64,000 nt of DNA from Lactarius indigo (lineage: Eukaryota; Basidiomycota; Agaricomycetes; Russulales; Russulaceae). Shown piece by piece: positions 21,201 through 30,569 of the stretch (position 1 is the first letter of the stretch; each line of letters begins with the position of its first letter). The position numbers were made by a program, and so were the translations under genes. Where the stretch lies: contig JAFKAC010000001.1 in the NCBI GenBank assembly GCA_025766275.1, positions 992,001 to 1,056,000 on the forward strand, written 5' to 3'. Below the pieces are notes generated by a model. That model ran no database searches. It was not told the DNA's origin and saw nothing but the letters and a program-made list of their open reading frames with translations.

Positions 21201-23825
21201 ATTCACAGCAGCACGCTGGACCTCAAGAGGCAACCTGATTCTGATGGGTGGAGCCACAAACACACACAAACAGATGCTATCGGCCAGCCACGTCTTCCTC
21301 CCAGCCCTTTCCCCATATCTCTCCAATAAATTGACGCCTGATGCCCCACTCTCAGTCGCGGCCAATGTCAACTGGTCAAAAGTGATAGTTAATAATGTTC
21401 CCACAGGTGTTACCACTTGCAGAGGACCATGGACACCAGACGAATGCCATAAGGCTCTCCTCACAGACAACCCCGCCTACGCCTCCCTCAATATCACACA
21501 AAAACCCAGCTGGGTCAGACCACCGGAAAGCTACAAGCCAGGATCCTCCTCCTCACTGACATTTTCTTTTGAGGACCCAGACGGTACATTGATGCGGGAT
21601 CTCATTAAATCCCACTTTTTATATGTCTTCAACACTGCTTCCAGAGTCAGACCCTGGACAGTTCGAACCTGACGCAAGACACTTAGCCTGAAGACAGAGT
21701 CTGTACCCAATCCCATATCATCACCAGAACAGGTTGCCAACATACTTAACGAAGTTGAAGACGACAAGCAGCAAGACACAGAGCTGGAAAAACTGTGGCA
21801 GCAACTCTCGGAAGAGGAGAACTGGGCCACAAAGCAGCAGGACTTTGATTGCGAAAAGCTACTATGGCAAATCCTGGAAGAGGAGGAAAAAGCCGCAGCG
21901 ACAGAGGCCACACAGACCCCAGAGGACCCAAGCAAGTTTCCGGATCCTCACACCGATACCTCACACCGATCTCACCCGCCACCCCACCCACCCACATCTC
22001 GCCAACTCATCCCCACGACTCGCCGGGCCCCACAGGCCCACTCAAGACACGCTGAGCAAAGCGGAAGACGTAGGAGCAAGCCTCAAACACGCTGACAAGA
22101 CCACACAAGAACCACACTGCGGCTTGCAACTCACGCCAAGGCGGACCATCCGCCCCTCTCTACTCAACGCTTGACGGGAAGCCAAGCCACTCCCACCTGG
22201 GAGTGGGGGGGACATATGATACACAGACCCTTTACAGATGCATACTTCTTACTTGTATTAGTCACTTAGATTCGTGCTACATAGGGTATTAGGCCCCAAG
22301 GCGCACGTAAATGGATTCAAAAAAAAAAAAAAAAATCACTTGAATATGACAGTTCCATCACTTCTCAAGCGGTGGAAGCGCTCGGAGCATGGCCTAGATG
22401 CAAGCAGCAAGGCATTTGAATCTCTTAGTGAACATTTTAAGGACAAGACCAAGCAATGGCTAGAGGAGGACATGGCCGCACAGACACAGAGAGGTGTGGA
22501 CCCTTCTAGCATGGACATATATGACACAGTGAAGCAGAAAGGTTCGGACACCAATCATGGATAGCCTCCTCCGAACTAATGCTAGATTTAAGCACCTTCT
22601 CGTGCCATGATTCAACAGCAACTGATGGCAGATGAGGATGGGAACCATTCCATTCGTGGTGGGACATCATGGATTTCATGTGGCCTGAAGATTCAGGAAA
22701 TGCAGTCAGTTGGCCATCAGTGTTAACATCACCGGAATTGTACACCTGATGGCTTGCTTAGATTGGCCATCAGATATCAGCTCCGGACCCATGGCTCACA
22801 CACAATTGAAGAGTTTCAAACAATTGAGAACAAGCGGATCCACCTGCAGAAGCTGATTGACATGTTTTCACACCAGGCAGATGCCTTTCTGCTCCACCAT
22901 CAACCACTGGATGCACCCATCCCATCACTGGGTGACTATGGAGAGTATGACCATGTGGATGATATGGAGGATTCCACAGTTCCAAGATCCAAGACTCAGA
23001 TATCAGACATCTCTGGATCGGAGGGTACCAATGCAGAGGACATTCCGATTTTACTCCCATCAACACTTGGAGCAGAATGGTGTATCACTCATGGTGTCAA
23101 ATCTCTTGCACTTAAGGAGGCTAAGTTGCGCTATGCCCAGGCAAATGATTCGATCCACAGGATTCGCCTGGCATTGGGCTTCAAATCGGCACTGTTCCGG
23201 ACCCAGGTCCGAGGTGCGCGAACACAGAAAACGAAGACTCGTGCCTGGACTGCAGTCCAGAGCGTTGATAACACAGTCCATGAGCATGCTCGGACATATA
23301 GCATGGCAAGAGATGCATACATCAAGGTGCAGCAAATATCCAAAGATTTACAAGAACTACCATTACTCCAGGCAACAGATCTCCGTGTTCATACAGCCAT
23401 CCTTGGTGCTGGAGTAGTGGGGCAGCGGAACACACAGCTTCCATGGCTCTGGAGCTTTGGTACTTCTGAAAAGAGAGGTGGTGCATGGTTTGATGAATGT
23501 GAGTGACTACTTTTATGCATGCCCATGACCCATGCTGATTGAATGAATAGTTAACCGTGTGCATTGGCTGCAAGCAAAGTCACAGCTTGAACGATGGAAG
23601 GAGGAAGATAAGAGCATCAGAAATGAAGCATTGTGGGTTCCAGCTTACTTCCATGCAAAGGCAGAGTGTTGGAAGACATGGATGGATGTGGCAACAAAGG
23701 GGAGGTTGGATGGGCACAGTGCATATGCATCATACCAGGTGCACAGATGGGAGGAGATGTGTAGGAGTTCAGTCAAGGCACTCACTCCAATAACATCTGC
23801 TCATAATAGATTGGAGGATCAATAA
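18280..23825 (+). CDS. KDZ (Kyakuja-Dileera-Zisupton) transposase, nine exons
   Basis: Exons: 18280-18600, 18652-18951, 19003-19974, 20059-20165, 20221-20621, 22353-22541, 22593-22704, 22762-23498 and 23551-23825. All junction phases agree and give 1,137 residues. Residues about 136-170 form the KDZ-associated CxC cysteine cluster (CSICHGHG, CPDC, CQSC, then HSPFHRPLLW). The RNase-H-like core has candidate catalytic residues D487 (IMDGNF), D594 (YDIMCQY) and E657 or E660 (DGEIIETLW), together with GIGLFHIHGHQDSC and WKKLVRI. The intron at 20166-20220 is GC-AG. The intron at 20622-22352 is 1,731 nt because a LINE has landed in it; the ancestral intron would be 56 nt. The coding exons are otherwise intact. 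Whether the swollen intron is still spliced decides whether the gene works. Confidence 0.9.
20660..20674. repeat. 15-bp target-site duplication of LINE, left copy
   Basis: ATCACTTGAATATGA, repeated exactly at 22335-22349 after the poly(A) run. It lies in the 3' part of a transposase intron, and the right copy still precedes the CAG acceptor at 22350-22352. Confidence 0.95.
20675..22334 (+). mobile_element. non-LTR retrotransposon insertion carrying ORF1 only
   Basis: A 1,660-bp insertion bounded by a 15-bp target-site duplication and ending in a run of A at 22320-22334, the signature of target-primed reverse transcription. It contains a short leader, one reading frame resembling the gag-like ORF1 of fungal LINEs and a 3' UTR. 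No endonuclease or reverse transcriptase is present. It is therefore either a non-autonomous half-LINE or an internally deleted copy moved by another element's machinery. Confidence 0.88.
20710..22095 (+). pseudogene. LINE ORF1 (gag-like), one premature TGA
   Basis: From ATG 20710 the frame is open to a TGA at 21670-21672 and, in the same frame, continues to a TGA at 22093-22095. The first part has a coiled-coil-like N-terminus, then FTAARWTSRGNLILMGG and NVPTGVTTCRGPWTPDECH, which resemble the conserved RNA-binding region of basidiomycete LINE ORF1 proteins. The part after the stop is Glu/Gln-rich (LEKLWQQLSEEENW) and then Pro/His-rich. A CGA to TGA change explains the stop; a short natural ORF1 is the alternative. 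Confidence 0.72.
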
Positions 23826-24170
23826 ATCAGATTACTGTGGGCCCATATCTTGGGCAGATGACATTGAACAGCATCGAAGAATATATCATTTGTGTAACAT
23901 TTCCAAGAGATGGTGTCCAGAAGTAATTTGGGTTATCAGTATAAGATGTATTCTTACAAGGGGCTTCCTGGTAATTGGTGGCTACTGATATGAGCTCTCG
24001 AAGATATACTTTTTGAAGGTGCTAATTATCACCTGTCTGACATATACTGTCAAAGAACACACAGTAATCTGTTTGAGATCACATCATGAAGGGTGTTCGC
24101 AGTTATCTGCCTGAGATATATTGTCGGTGGGCATGATCAAGACCTATTATTGATCTGTATACACAATAAT
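23826..24170. other. 3' flank of KDZ transposase
   Basis: About 345 bp with no gene. The right part contains degenerate GAGATAT/CTGTC fragments that lead into the 38-bp array. Confidence 0.5.
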
Positions 24171-24830
24171 GTGTCCGAGATATATTCTCGGACAATGTTC
24201 TTGATCATCTGTCCGAGATACATTCTCGGACAATGTGCCTAATCATCTGTCTGAGATATATTCTTGGACAATGTTCATGATCATCTGTCCAAGAATACAT
24301 CTCAGACAATGCTCTTGATCATCTGTCCAAGAATATATCTTGGACAATATCCTTGATAATCTGTCCAAGAGTATACCTCAGATGACGTTCTCAATCATCT
24401 GTCTGAGATATATTGTTGGACGTGGTTCTTCACCAACCATCCGAGATATGTTCTCGGACGTAGATCTTAGCCATCCGTCTGAGATAGTATCTCGGACGTA
24501 GATCTTAAGCATCCGTCCGAGATAGTAACTCGGATGTAGATCTTAGCCATCCGTCCGAGATACTATCTCGGACGTAGATCTTAACCGTCCGTCCGAGATA
24601 CTATCTTGGATGTAGATCTTAACCGTCCGTCCGATATACTATCTCGGACGTAGATCTTAAGCATCCGTCCAAGATAGTATCTCGGACGTAGATCTTAACC
24701 ATCCGTCCGAGATAGTATCTCGGACGGTGATATTAGCCATCCGTCCGAGATGTGTTCTCAGATGTACTTCTTAGCTGTCCATCCGAGATATACTCTCGGA
24801 CAATAATCACGATCATCTGTCCGAGAATGA
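24171..24830. repeat. right 38-bp palindromic array
   Basis: About 17 units with a 38-bp period and core GTCCGAGAT-ACT-ATCTCGGAC or close variants, spaced by AATGTTCTTGATCATC or GTAGATCTTAACCGTC. It has the same period and palindromic core as the left array but a different spacer consensus. Many units show CG to TG or CA decay (TCTGAG, TCCAAG, CTTGGA, CTCAGA). Confidence 0.9.
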
Positions 24831-24937
24831 TGGTCCTTGATGCCATATATCCCATATCTTTGAAAATGTCTAATGTGATTCTCCTGACAATACACCCTTG
24901 GTTTGCGTTCGGTCATCTCACTCGGAGGTATTTATAC

Positions 24938-25080
24938 ATTTTGTCCGTCCGAGCTGACGTCGGTTGACCCATGAGTCTTGGGAGATTCTTTGCCGTCGGC
25001 CAACGTCGGCTGGCCCATGACATATGAAAGATTCTCACCGTTGGTTGGCCCATCAGTTATGGAAGTCATGCCGGATCATT
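24938..25080. repeat. right terminal inverted repeat of KDZ element
   Basis: Three sub-units with GACGTCGGTTGACCCATGA, AACGTCGGCTGGCCCATGA and CGTTGGTTGGCCCATCA. The reverse complement aligns with 8419-8560 end to end. The 21-bp minisatellite starts a few bases to the right. Confidence 0.8.
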
Positions 25081-25087
25081 GGCTGAT

Positions 25088-25639
25088 CTGTGAGTATGTC
25101 CTATATCATTGTCGGGGTGCCCAACACTGTTATGGGGATGTTCTGCAACATCTGTGAGTATGTTCTACATCATTGTAGGGACACCCCACATCATTGTATG
25201 GATGTCCCACAACATCTGTCTTTATGTCCTACATCATTGTAGGAGTGTCTGACATTATTGTAGGGATGCCCCACATCATTATGGGGATGTTCCACAACAT
25301 CTGTGAGTATGTCCTATATCATTGTCGGGGTGCCCGACACTGTTATCGGGATGTTCTGCTACATCTGTGAGTATGTTCTACATCATTATAGGAACACACC
25401 ACATTATTGTATGGATGTCCCACAACATCTGTGAGTATATTCTGCATCATTGTATGGATGTCCAACATTATTATAGGGGTGCCCCACATCATTATAAGGA
25501 TGTCCCATAACATCTGTGAGTATATCCTACATCATTGTAGGGGTATCCTATATCATTGTCGGGGTGCCCGACACTGTTATGGGGATGTCCCACAACATCT
25601 GTCTTTATGTCCTACATCATTGTAGGAGTGTCCAACATT
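25088..25639. repeat. 21-bp minisatellite, left part
   Basis: Units such as CATCATTGTAGGGGTGTCCTA and CATTATTGTAGGGATGCCCCA (21 bp), with an interspersed 22-bp variant, CAACATCTGTGAGTATGTCC plus TA. The array resumes in the same orientation at 29461, so a PIF/Harbinger insertion has split one array. Confidence 0.88.
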
Positions 25640-25668
25640 AGGGTCTTTCAAAGTTCCCCTTATTTGTC
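25640..25668. repeat. left terminal inverted repeat of Harbinger element
   Basis: AGGGTCTTTCAAAGTTCCCC, then TTATTTGTCC. It pairs with the right end at 29432-29460, with 15 identical terminal bases and then one substitution and one indel. Confidence 0.9.
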
Positions 25669-25929
25669 CTATTAATGTACTTCATTATTCCATCATTAAT
25701 TTCGAAAAAGGAGATAAAAATGGGTCAAATAATGGGATTTTTCGTGTTAAGGATGCGACGTGCTCCTTTTTCACCCCATACCATTATTCCTGTTCCATGA
25801 AAATTTTGATCGGAGTTTTATTTTACGGTGCACAGATGCAAGCTAGTACGTATCGAACTGCTCTGTTCGCTTTTGCTTGCGTGGTGCTTTCTTTGCCCAC
25901 TGATTTCCTTCCATCGCCTACCCACACTC

Positions 25930-27479
25930 ATGCGAGGGAAAACCACCACCACCACAGCCAAACAACCGACTACCAAGCCAAAGCGTGCCACCAAACAGAG
26001 CAAACGGCCTGCTGTGACACCCGGGGTTGACGATGATACCCCAGCAACCGAAAAAGTGTCCCGAGTACAGTGGGACGACCTCCGCACTGACCGGCTTGTC
26101 GACTGGCTGGAGGACAACCCTGAAGACCGTCAAAAGCTCTTCTCAGATTCGTCACATGACGCGAAGAAAGAAAACCGGTCGCGTCGTGTGGCCAAGGGCT
26201 CAAAGTCCACCTTCCATGTCAAGATGGCCGAATACATCTTCTCTGTGGACGTAGATGCCAGGGTTCGTGCTGATGTGAAGGACGACGTCAAGAAGTACTC
26301 CAAGGCAGTTGAGAACCGGATCACTTAGTAAGTCGTGTTATCTTTTTGAGGATGGAGTAGTCGCGCTGATATCTTGCAAAGTTTGAAGCGCAAATACCGT
26401 GAATTCACACAGGCACTTGGGAGAACGGGTGCAGGACTAACGGTTGAAGAGATCCGGAAGGACAGTAACCTAAGCAACGTCCTAGGTGTGTTGCACATCG
26501 TCTACCATCTCTGCTCACTAATTAGATGACCCTTAGACAAACTTTTGGTCGATTTTCCTGTCTGGGAACGCTTGCACGGGTTTTGGCGCACACTCCCAAG
26601 TTTCAACCCTCACGTTGTATCATCTGAGCCTGGCCAAGATCTTGAAGGTGATGCTATTGGGGTCCTGTTTGGAAACAAGGATGAGGCAGAAGATGGCGCC
26701 GGTGCTGGTGCCGGTGAAATGGATGAGCCCGATGACTTGTGGGAGAAGGATGACGTGCTTCTCAATGGCGAGGAGCATGTGGGCTGTGAAGCCAGCAAGT
26801 CAGAGGTGTGCAGCATTCGGCGTTCTGTTGTAGATCCATTTAACCAGATATCGTGTTACAGGACTCTACACTGGGTGCTACAGAAAAAGACCCCGGGCCC
26901 GCGCAACTAGTACGTGCTAGTAGCCCTGTTACCTCTAAGCCATTTCCCTTGGACCACTGTCGAACACCGTCAGTATCCAGCTCAGCTGGCCAGAGTTTGA
27001 AGAGTGGACCAGCAACGGCCAGAAAGGTATCTGGCAAGCGTTCACGCATCGAAAATTCGCTGGAGGTGTCGCTTACCGAGAACACCAAGCTGCTGGAGCT
27101 CGCAAAGGGATCGTTCGATTTGAAGACTGCAAACATCGCCGCAAAGCGTCAGAAGATGGTGTTGAGGGCTGAGCAGGAGCGTGAAAGCCAGCGGTATGCT
27201 GCTGAGGAGAGGGCTCTTGTGATCAAGGAGAGGATGCAAGAGAAGGAGTTCGAACACCGGGAGCGGGTGCTGAAGCTTGAACTCGAGCTGGCTCGACTCA
27301 AGGCTCAGCAGGTACAGCAAGGCGCCATACCATCACCTGCTCACAGCAGCACCACATTTTCTCTGGGATCGGGTGGTCTTGGGAACCCTCGAGCGGACAT
27401 ATACACAACACCAGACAGCTTCGACAACTTTGTGTTCCCCGTGCAGCCCTCGACTGCTACGCAGAGCCCCCGATTCTGA
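25930..27479 (+). CDS. Harbinger-associated Myb/SANT-like DNA-binding protein
   Basis: Four exons: 25930-26327, 26382-26485, 26537-26805 and 26862-27479, with 51-56 nt introns and consistent phases, giving 462 aa. The ATG at 25930 is chosen because upstream codons encode a hydrophobic stretch unlike the rest. A Lys/Thr-rich N-terminus is followed by a trihelix-type domain (VQWDDLRTDRLVDWLEDN, then FHVKMAEYIF and KRKYREFTQAL, then VDFPVWERLHGFW). Next come an acidic linker and a long Glu/Arg-rich coiled coil (QEKEFEHRERVLKLELELA). In PIF/Harbinger elements this second protein helps bring the transposase to DNA and into the nucleus. It faces the transposase gene across 114 bp. Confidence 0.88.
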
Positions 27480-27593
27480 AGCGTGGGGATCGATTTCGAG
27501 CCACGCATCCACACTTTGATACGCGTACTTTAATTCCACACTACTACTGACTTTCGTATATCACTACAACTAAAACATGGCCCAATCACAAAT

Positions 27594-29268
27594 CTACCGT
27601 CGTTCTGCTCCACTGTGTGCACTTTCAAACAACCGTGTCATAAGATGGCGGCGAAAGCGTTGACCTTCCGTCTCAACTCGCCGGTGTGCCCGCTGCAGCT
27701 CGTCATCACTATCTTCAAGTTCCCCCTCTGAGGCACCATAGTACACCGGCATGTGCTGTCCTCCAACTTCATAAAGGTGTTCACGAAATTCCACATCGAA
27801 GGTACCTTCCTCAAGTCGGAGTATGAGGTTGTGGAGGATGATACATGACCGGACGAAGATTATGGCCCACTTATGATGCTTTGGTGATGAAATTTGTATT
27901 CGCAGTTCGCGTAACGCCTGGAAACGTCCCTTGAGAAGCCCGATGGCATGCTCAGAACGGATGCGAATCTGGTACACCGTATGAGCTTGATTAGATGAAA
28001 AAGTAGTCATCTTACCCGGGATACATGGTAGTTGTATGTCCGTTGATCAGCTGTTAGCTCTCCTCCAATCGGTTTCTTGAACGGTGAGACAGACCAAGTC
28101 TCTGATGGATAAGCGGAGTCTGCCCACATCCACTCACCTGGGGCAAGAACGCGCTCGTGCTCCTTGAAGATGCGAGTGCTCCGGAAGGACCAGGAATCGT
28201 GAACACTGCCAGTATGCCCCACGGCATAGTCGACAATTCGTAAGGAGTCTGGCAGTGTGACAAGCTAGCACGAAGTCAGCTCGGATCCAAAGCTCTTAAA
28301 AAAAGCTTGACGCTGGCACACACCTGACAGTCGATCGAGTAGTCCTTATTTTTGTCAAACCAGGTATCGCCATGGAGGCCGGGACGTTGGAAGAGCGGAA
28401 ACTTCGTACCATCCACCATAAGATACCCGTTGCTCCACTCTGGGCAAACCTGCTTGGCCACCCAAGCCTTTGCGCTTTCCTTCTCCTCCAGGGATGGTAG
28501 GTGGACGGCTTCATCGTGCAACGAGAGTAAGGCGAGCATGACCCTGTTCGTGCAATTAACAATGGTCCCTGGGCTGACACCGGCCCAGTGCCCTATCGCC
28601 TCGGGGCTTGCCGCGTTTCCATAGTGGCCAGCACGGTAGAGAAAGATGGCGAGTTGGATGGAAATGGGCTTCTGGGGGACGTTGGAGTTGTTGTTGAATA
28701 TGGGGTGTTCGCGGATCATCTCAACAAGCCCATCGAATGTGTTGGGGTCAACACGAACCTTGCGTCGGTATTGGTCAACATTTCCCTCACGCCAGTCTTG
28801 AAGGAGATGGATCTGAGCGGTCTTCTTGACCTTGGGGTTGTCTCGCAAAACCCTTGACTTGAGGATATTGTATCGGAGTTGATGGAGCTCAGCTTGCATA
28901 TTCGAATATAAAACCTCCTCTACATCGGAGAGGGGAAGAGACAGGTGGGAGTCGTCGTCTGATGAGAGTGACGAGAAGCTGCTGAAGCTAGAGATGGAGG
29001 ACACCTCCGAATCCGAGTTGGCGTCTGAGGCAGAGGCTGGTGTGACAGCAAGTTCAACACCAGAGTCTTCAAGGTATTTTTGAAGGCGCGCTCGTTTGAA
29101 CGAGCGGTCAACGTCATCGAGTTCATCAAGGAGCCTACGGTGAAGAGGGATGGATGGCATATCACACTGGTAGGTAACGATGAGGGCGCCAGGTGATGGG
29201 ACAACAGTGAACTGGTAAGGCGGAGATTGAAAAAGCGCCACCCTGCCGAAAGGATCCCGAAGCCTCAA
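27594..29268 (-). CDS. PIF/Harbinger transposase (DDE_Tnp_4 type)
   Basis: Three exons: 29268-28324, 28264-28016 and 27968-27594, with 59- and 47-nt introns, both phase 0, giving 522 aa. A Ser/Asp-rich region lies around residues 85-115. A helix-turn-helix-like segment (GHWAGVSPGTIVNCTNRV) precedes the catalytic core. Core residues are D286 (MVDGTKF), D364 (WADSAYP) and E404 (IRSEHAIGLLKGRF). The C-terminus is acidic, then basic. Met37 (29160, MPSIPLHRR) is an attractive alternative start. No stop or frameshift interrupts it, so the element could be autonomous. Confidence 0.9.
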
Positions 29269-29431
29269 GGGAGCAAAATTAAGTCATTAAGCATCCAATT
29301 AACGAGTTTTTTTGGGGGGTGGTTTCAAAGTTGACCATTATTGGTCAATTATTTACTTCATTATTTCTCACATTAATCCAAAAATGGCACTAAATTTTCG
29401 ATTAATGGTCGCTTAATGGGTCCAATAAGGG

Positions 29432-29460
29432 ACCGAAATAAGGGTACTTTGAAAGACCCT
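29432..29460. repeat. right terminal inverted repeat of Harbinger element
   Basis: Ends ...AAATAAGGGTACTTTGAAAGACCCT, the reverse complement of the left end with one substitution and one indel. A second, internal TTTCAAAGTTGACC stretch lies near 29325. Confidence 0.9.
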
Positions 29461-29935
29461 ATTATTGTAGGGATGCCCCACATCATTATGAGGATGTTCC
29501 ATAACATCTGTCAGTATGTTCCACATCATTGTAGGGACACCCCACCCCATTGTATGGATGTCCCACAACATCTGTGAGTATGTCCTACATCATTGTAGGG
29601 GTGTCCTATATCATTGTAGGGGTGTCCGACACTGTTATGGGGATGTTCCACAACATCTGTGAGTGTGTTCTACATCATTGTAGGGGTGCCCAACATTGTT
29701 ATGGGGATGTCCCACAACATCTGTGAGTATGTCTCACATCATTGTGGGGTTGTCCTACATTATTGTAGGGATGCCCCACATCATTATATGATGTCCCACA
29801 ACATCTGTAAGTATGTCCTACATCATTGTAGGGGTGTCCTACATTATTGTAGTGACACCCCACATCATTATGGGGATGTCCCACACTATTCACAGGGATG
29901 CCCCACATTGATGTAGGGACATCCCATGTCATTTC
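29461..29935. repeat. 21-bp minisatellite, right part
   Basis: Continuation of the array at 25088-25639 in the same orientation and with the same 21/22-bp unit types. The last units are diverged, around 29880-29935. Confidence 0.88.
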
Positions 29936-30424
29936 AGTTCACTCACAAAGTACATTTGAATTATTGTATGGTACTAGCATTACTACATCTATTCTATTGG
30001 ACAATCCACTCCATTTTACCATGCTTGGGCATGGATCAAATAATCTGAAGTGGTGTCCCTCCCCACTGTATGATACCAGCATCCCCATATATGGCTGGAC
30101 CCATTATACTGGATGTTCCCCACCATGTTCATTTTATCAGAGGTTCTGGTCCTATCCCTTTGTTCTTACATCAATAGACAATACTTCATTCATTTGATCG
30201 GACACCCCTTACTATTATTCCTATCCAATTGAAGTGTTCTGATATACTTGCACCCTGCTGCATATATCTGAGTGGACAATCCACATCATCACATCATTCT
30301 TAATTCTTGCTTGATTGTCATTGTATGTGATTGAATGAGCTGTGGAATGGTTGTACATTGTACATCCACTTGCTTAGGCTTGTAATTCCAAAGCAGGGAA
30401 TCCATCGGACCCCCCGCTTTCAGC
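29936..30424. other. unassigned AT-rich spacer
   Basis: About 490 bp without a convincing gene, repeat or splice pattern. It lies between the minisatellite and a KDZ-type terminus and could be the subterminal part of a second KDZ-related element. Confidence 0.4.
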
Positions 30425-30545
30425 TGGCGCCGGTTGGACTATCAATTACATCGGATTCTCCGACATCGGCCGGTGCCGGCTGAGTATGAATCACAGAAGA
30501 TTCTCACCGTCGGTTGGGGGTATCAATTACATAAGCCACCACTAT
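30425..30545. repeat. diverged third copy of the KDZ-type terminus
   Basis: Three sub-units, each with a CGGTTGG or CGGCTGA block followed by ATCAATTAC-like or AATCACA sequence and AGATTCTC/GGATTCTC. The order matches the terminus at 24938-25080, including AGATTCTCACCG. It is in direct orientation with the right KDZ end, so it may be the right end of a related element. Confidence 0.55.
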
Positions 30546-30569
30546 CCATTGGCTGCTTGTTGACGTGCA

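Larger units (their letters stand above)
8413..25085 (+). mobile_element. KDZ DNA transposon, about 16.7 kb, with cargo genes
   Basis: The two ends are imperfect inverted copies of each other (8419-8560 and about 24938-25080). Just inside each is a tandem array of 38-bp units built on a palindrome (8697-9105 and 24171-24830). Between them lie cargo genes at 9362-11424(-), 12302-13048(-), 13570-15295(+) and 17183-17612(+), the KDZ transposase at 18280-23825(+), and internal 16-, 14- and 170-bp repeats. A LINE has inserted into a transposase intron. No matching target-site duplication is visible: the left flank is hAT coding sequence and the right flank is minisatellite. Either the junction was rearranged or the true right boundary is elsewhere, for instance at the related terminus at 30425-30545. 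Confidence 0.8.
25640..29460 (-). mobile_element. complete PIF/Harbinger DNA transposon
   Basis: 3,821 bp. Terminal inverted repeats start AGGGTCTTTCAAAGT on both sides and continue imperfectly for about 25-30 bp. A 3-bp duplication (ATT at 25637-25639 and 29461-29463) surrounds it. Shifting the boundary by one base turns this into TTA, the usual PIF/Harbinger target. Removing the element restores the exact minisatellite consensus ACATTATTGTAGGGATG. It carries the usual two genes in convergent orientation, a Myb/SANT-like protein and a DDE transposase, and both are open. Confidence 0.92.

Noticed and set aside
8413..25085. Starship-type cargo mobile element
   Set aside because: There is no tyrosine recombinase (DUF3435) captain. 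The transposase is KDZ and the fungus looks like a basidiomycete.
24840..25085. 8-bp target-site duplication for the KDZ element
   Set aside because: I compared the bases outside both inverted ends at several offsets and found no match.
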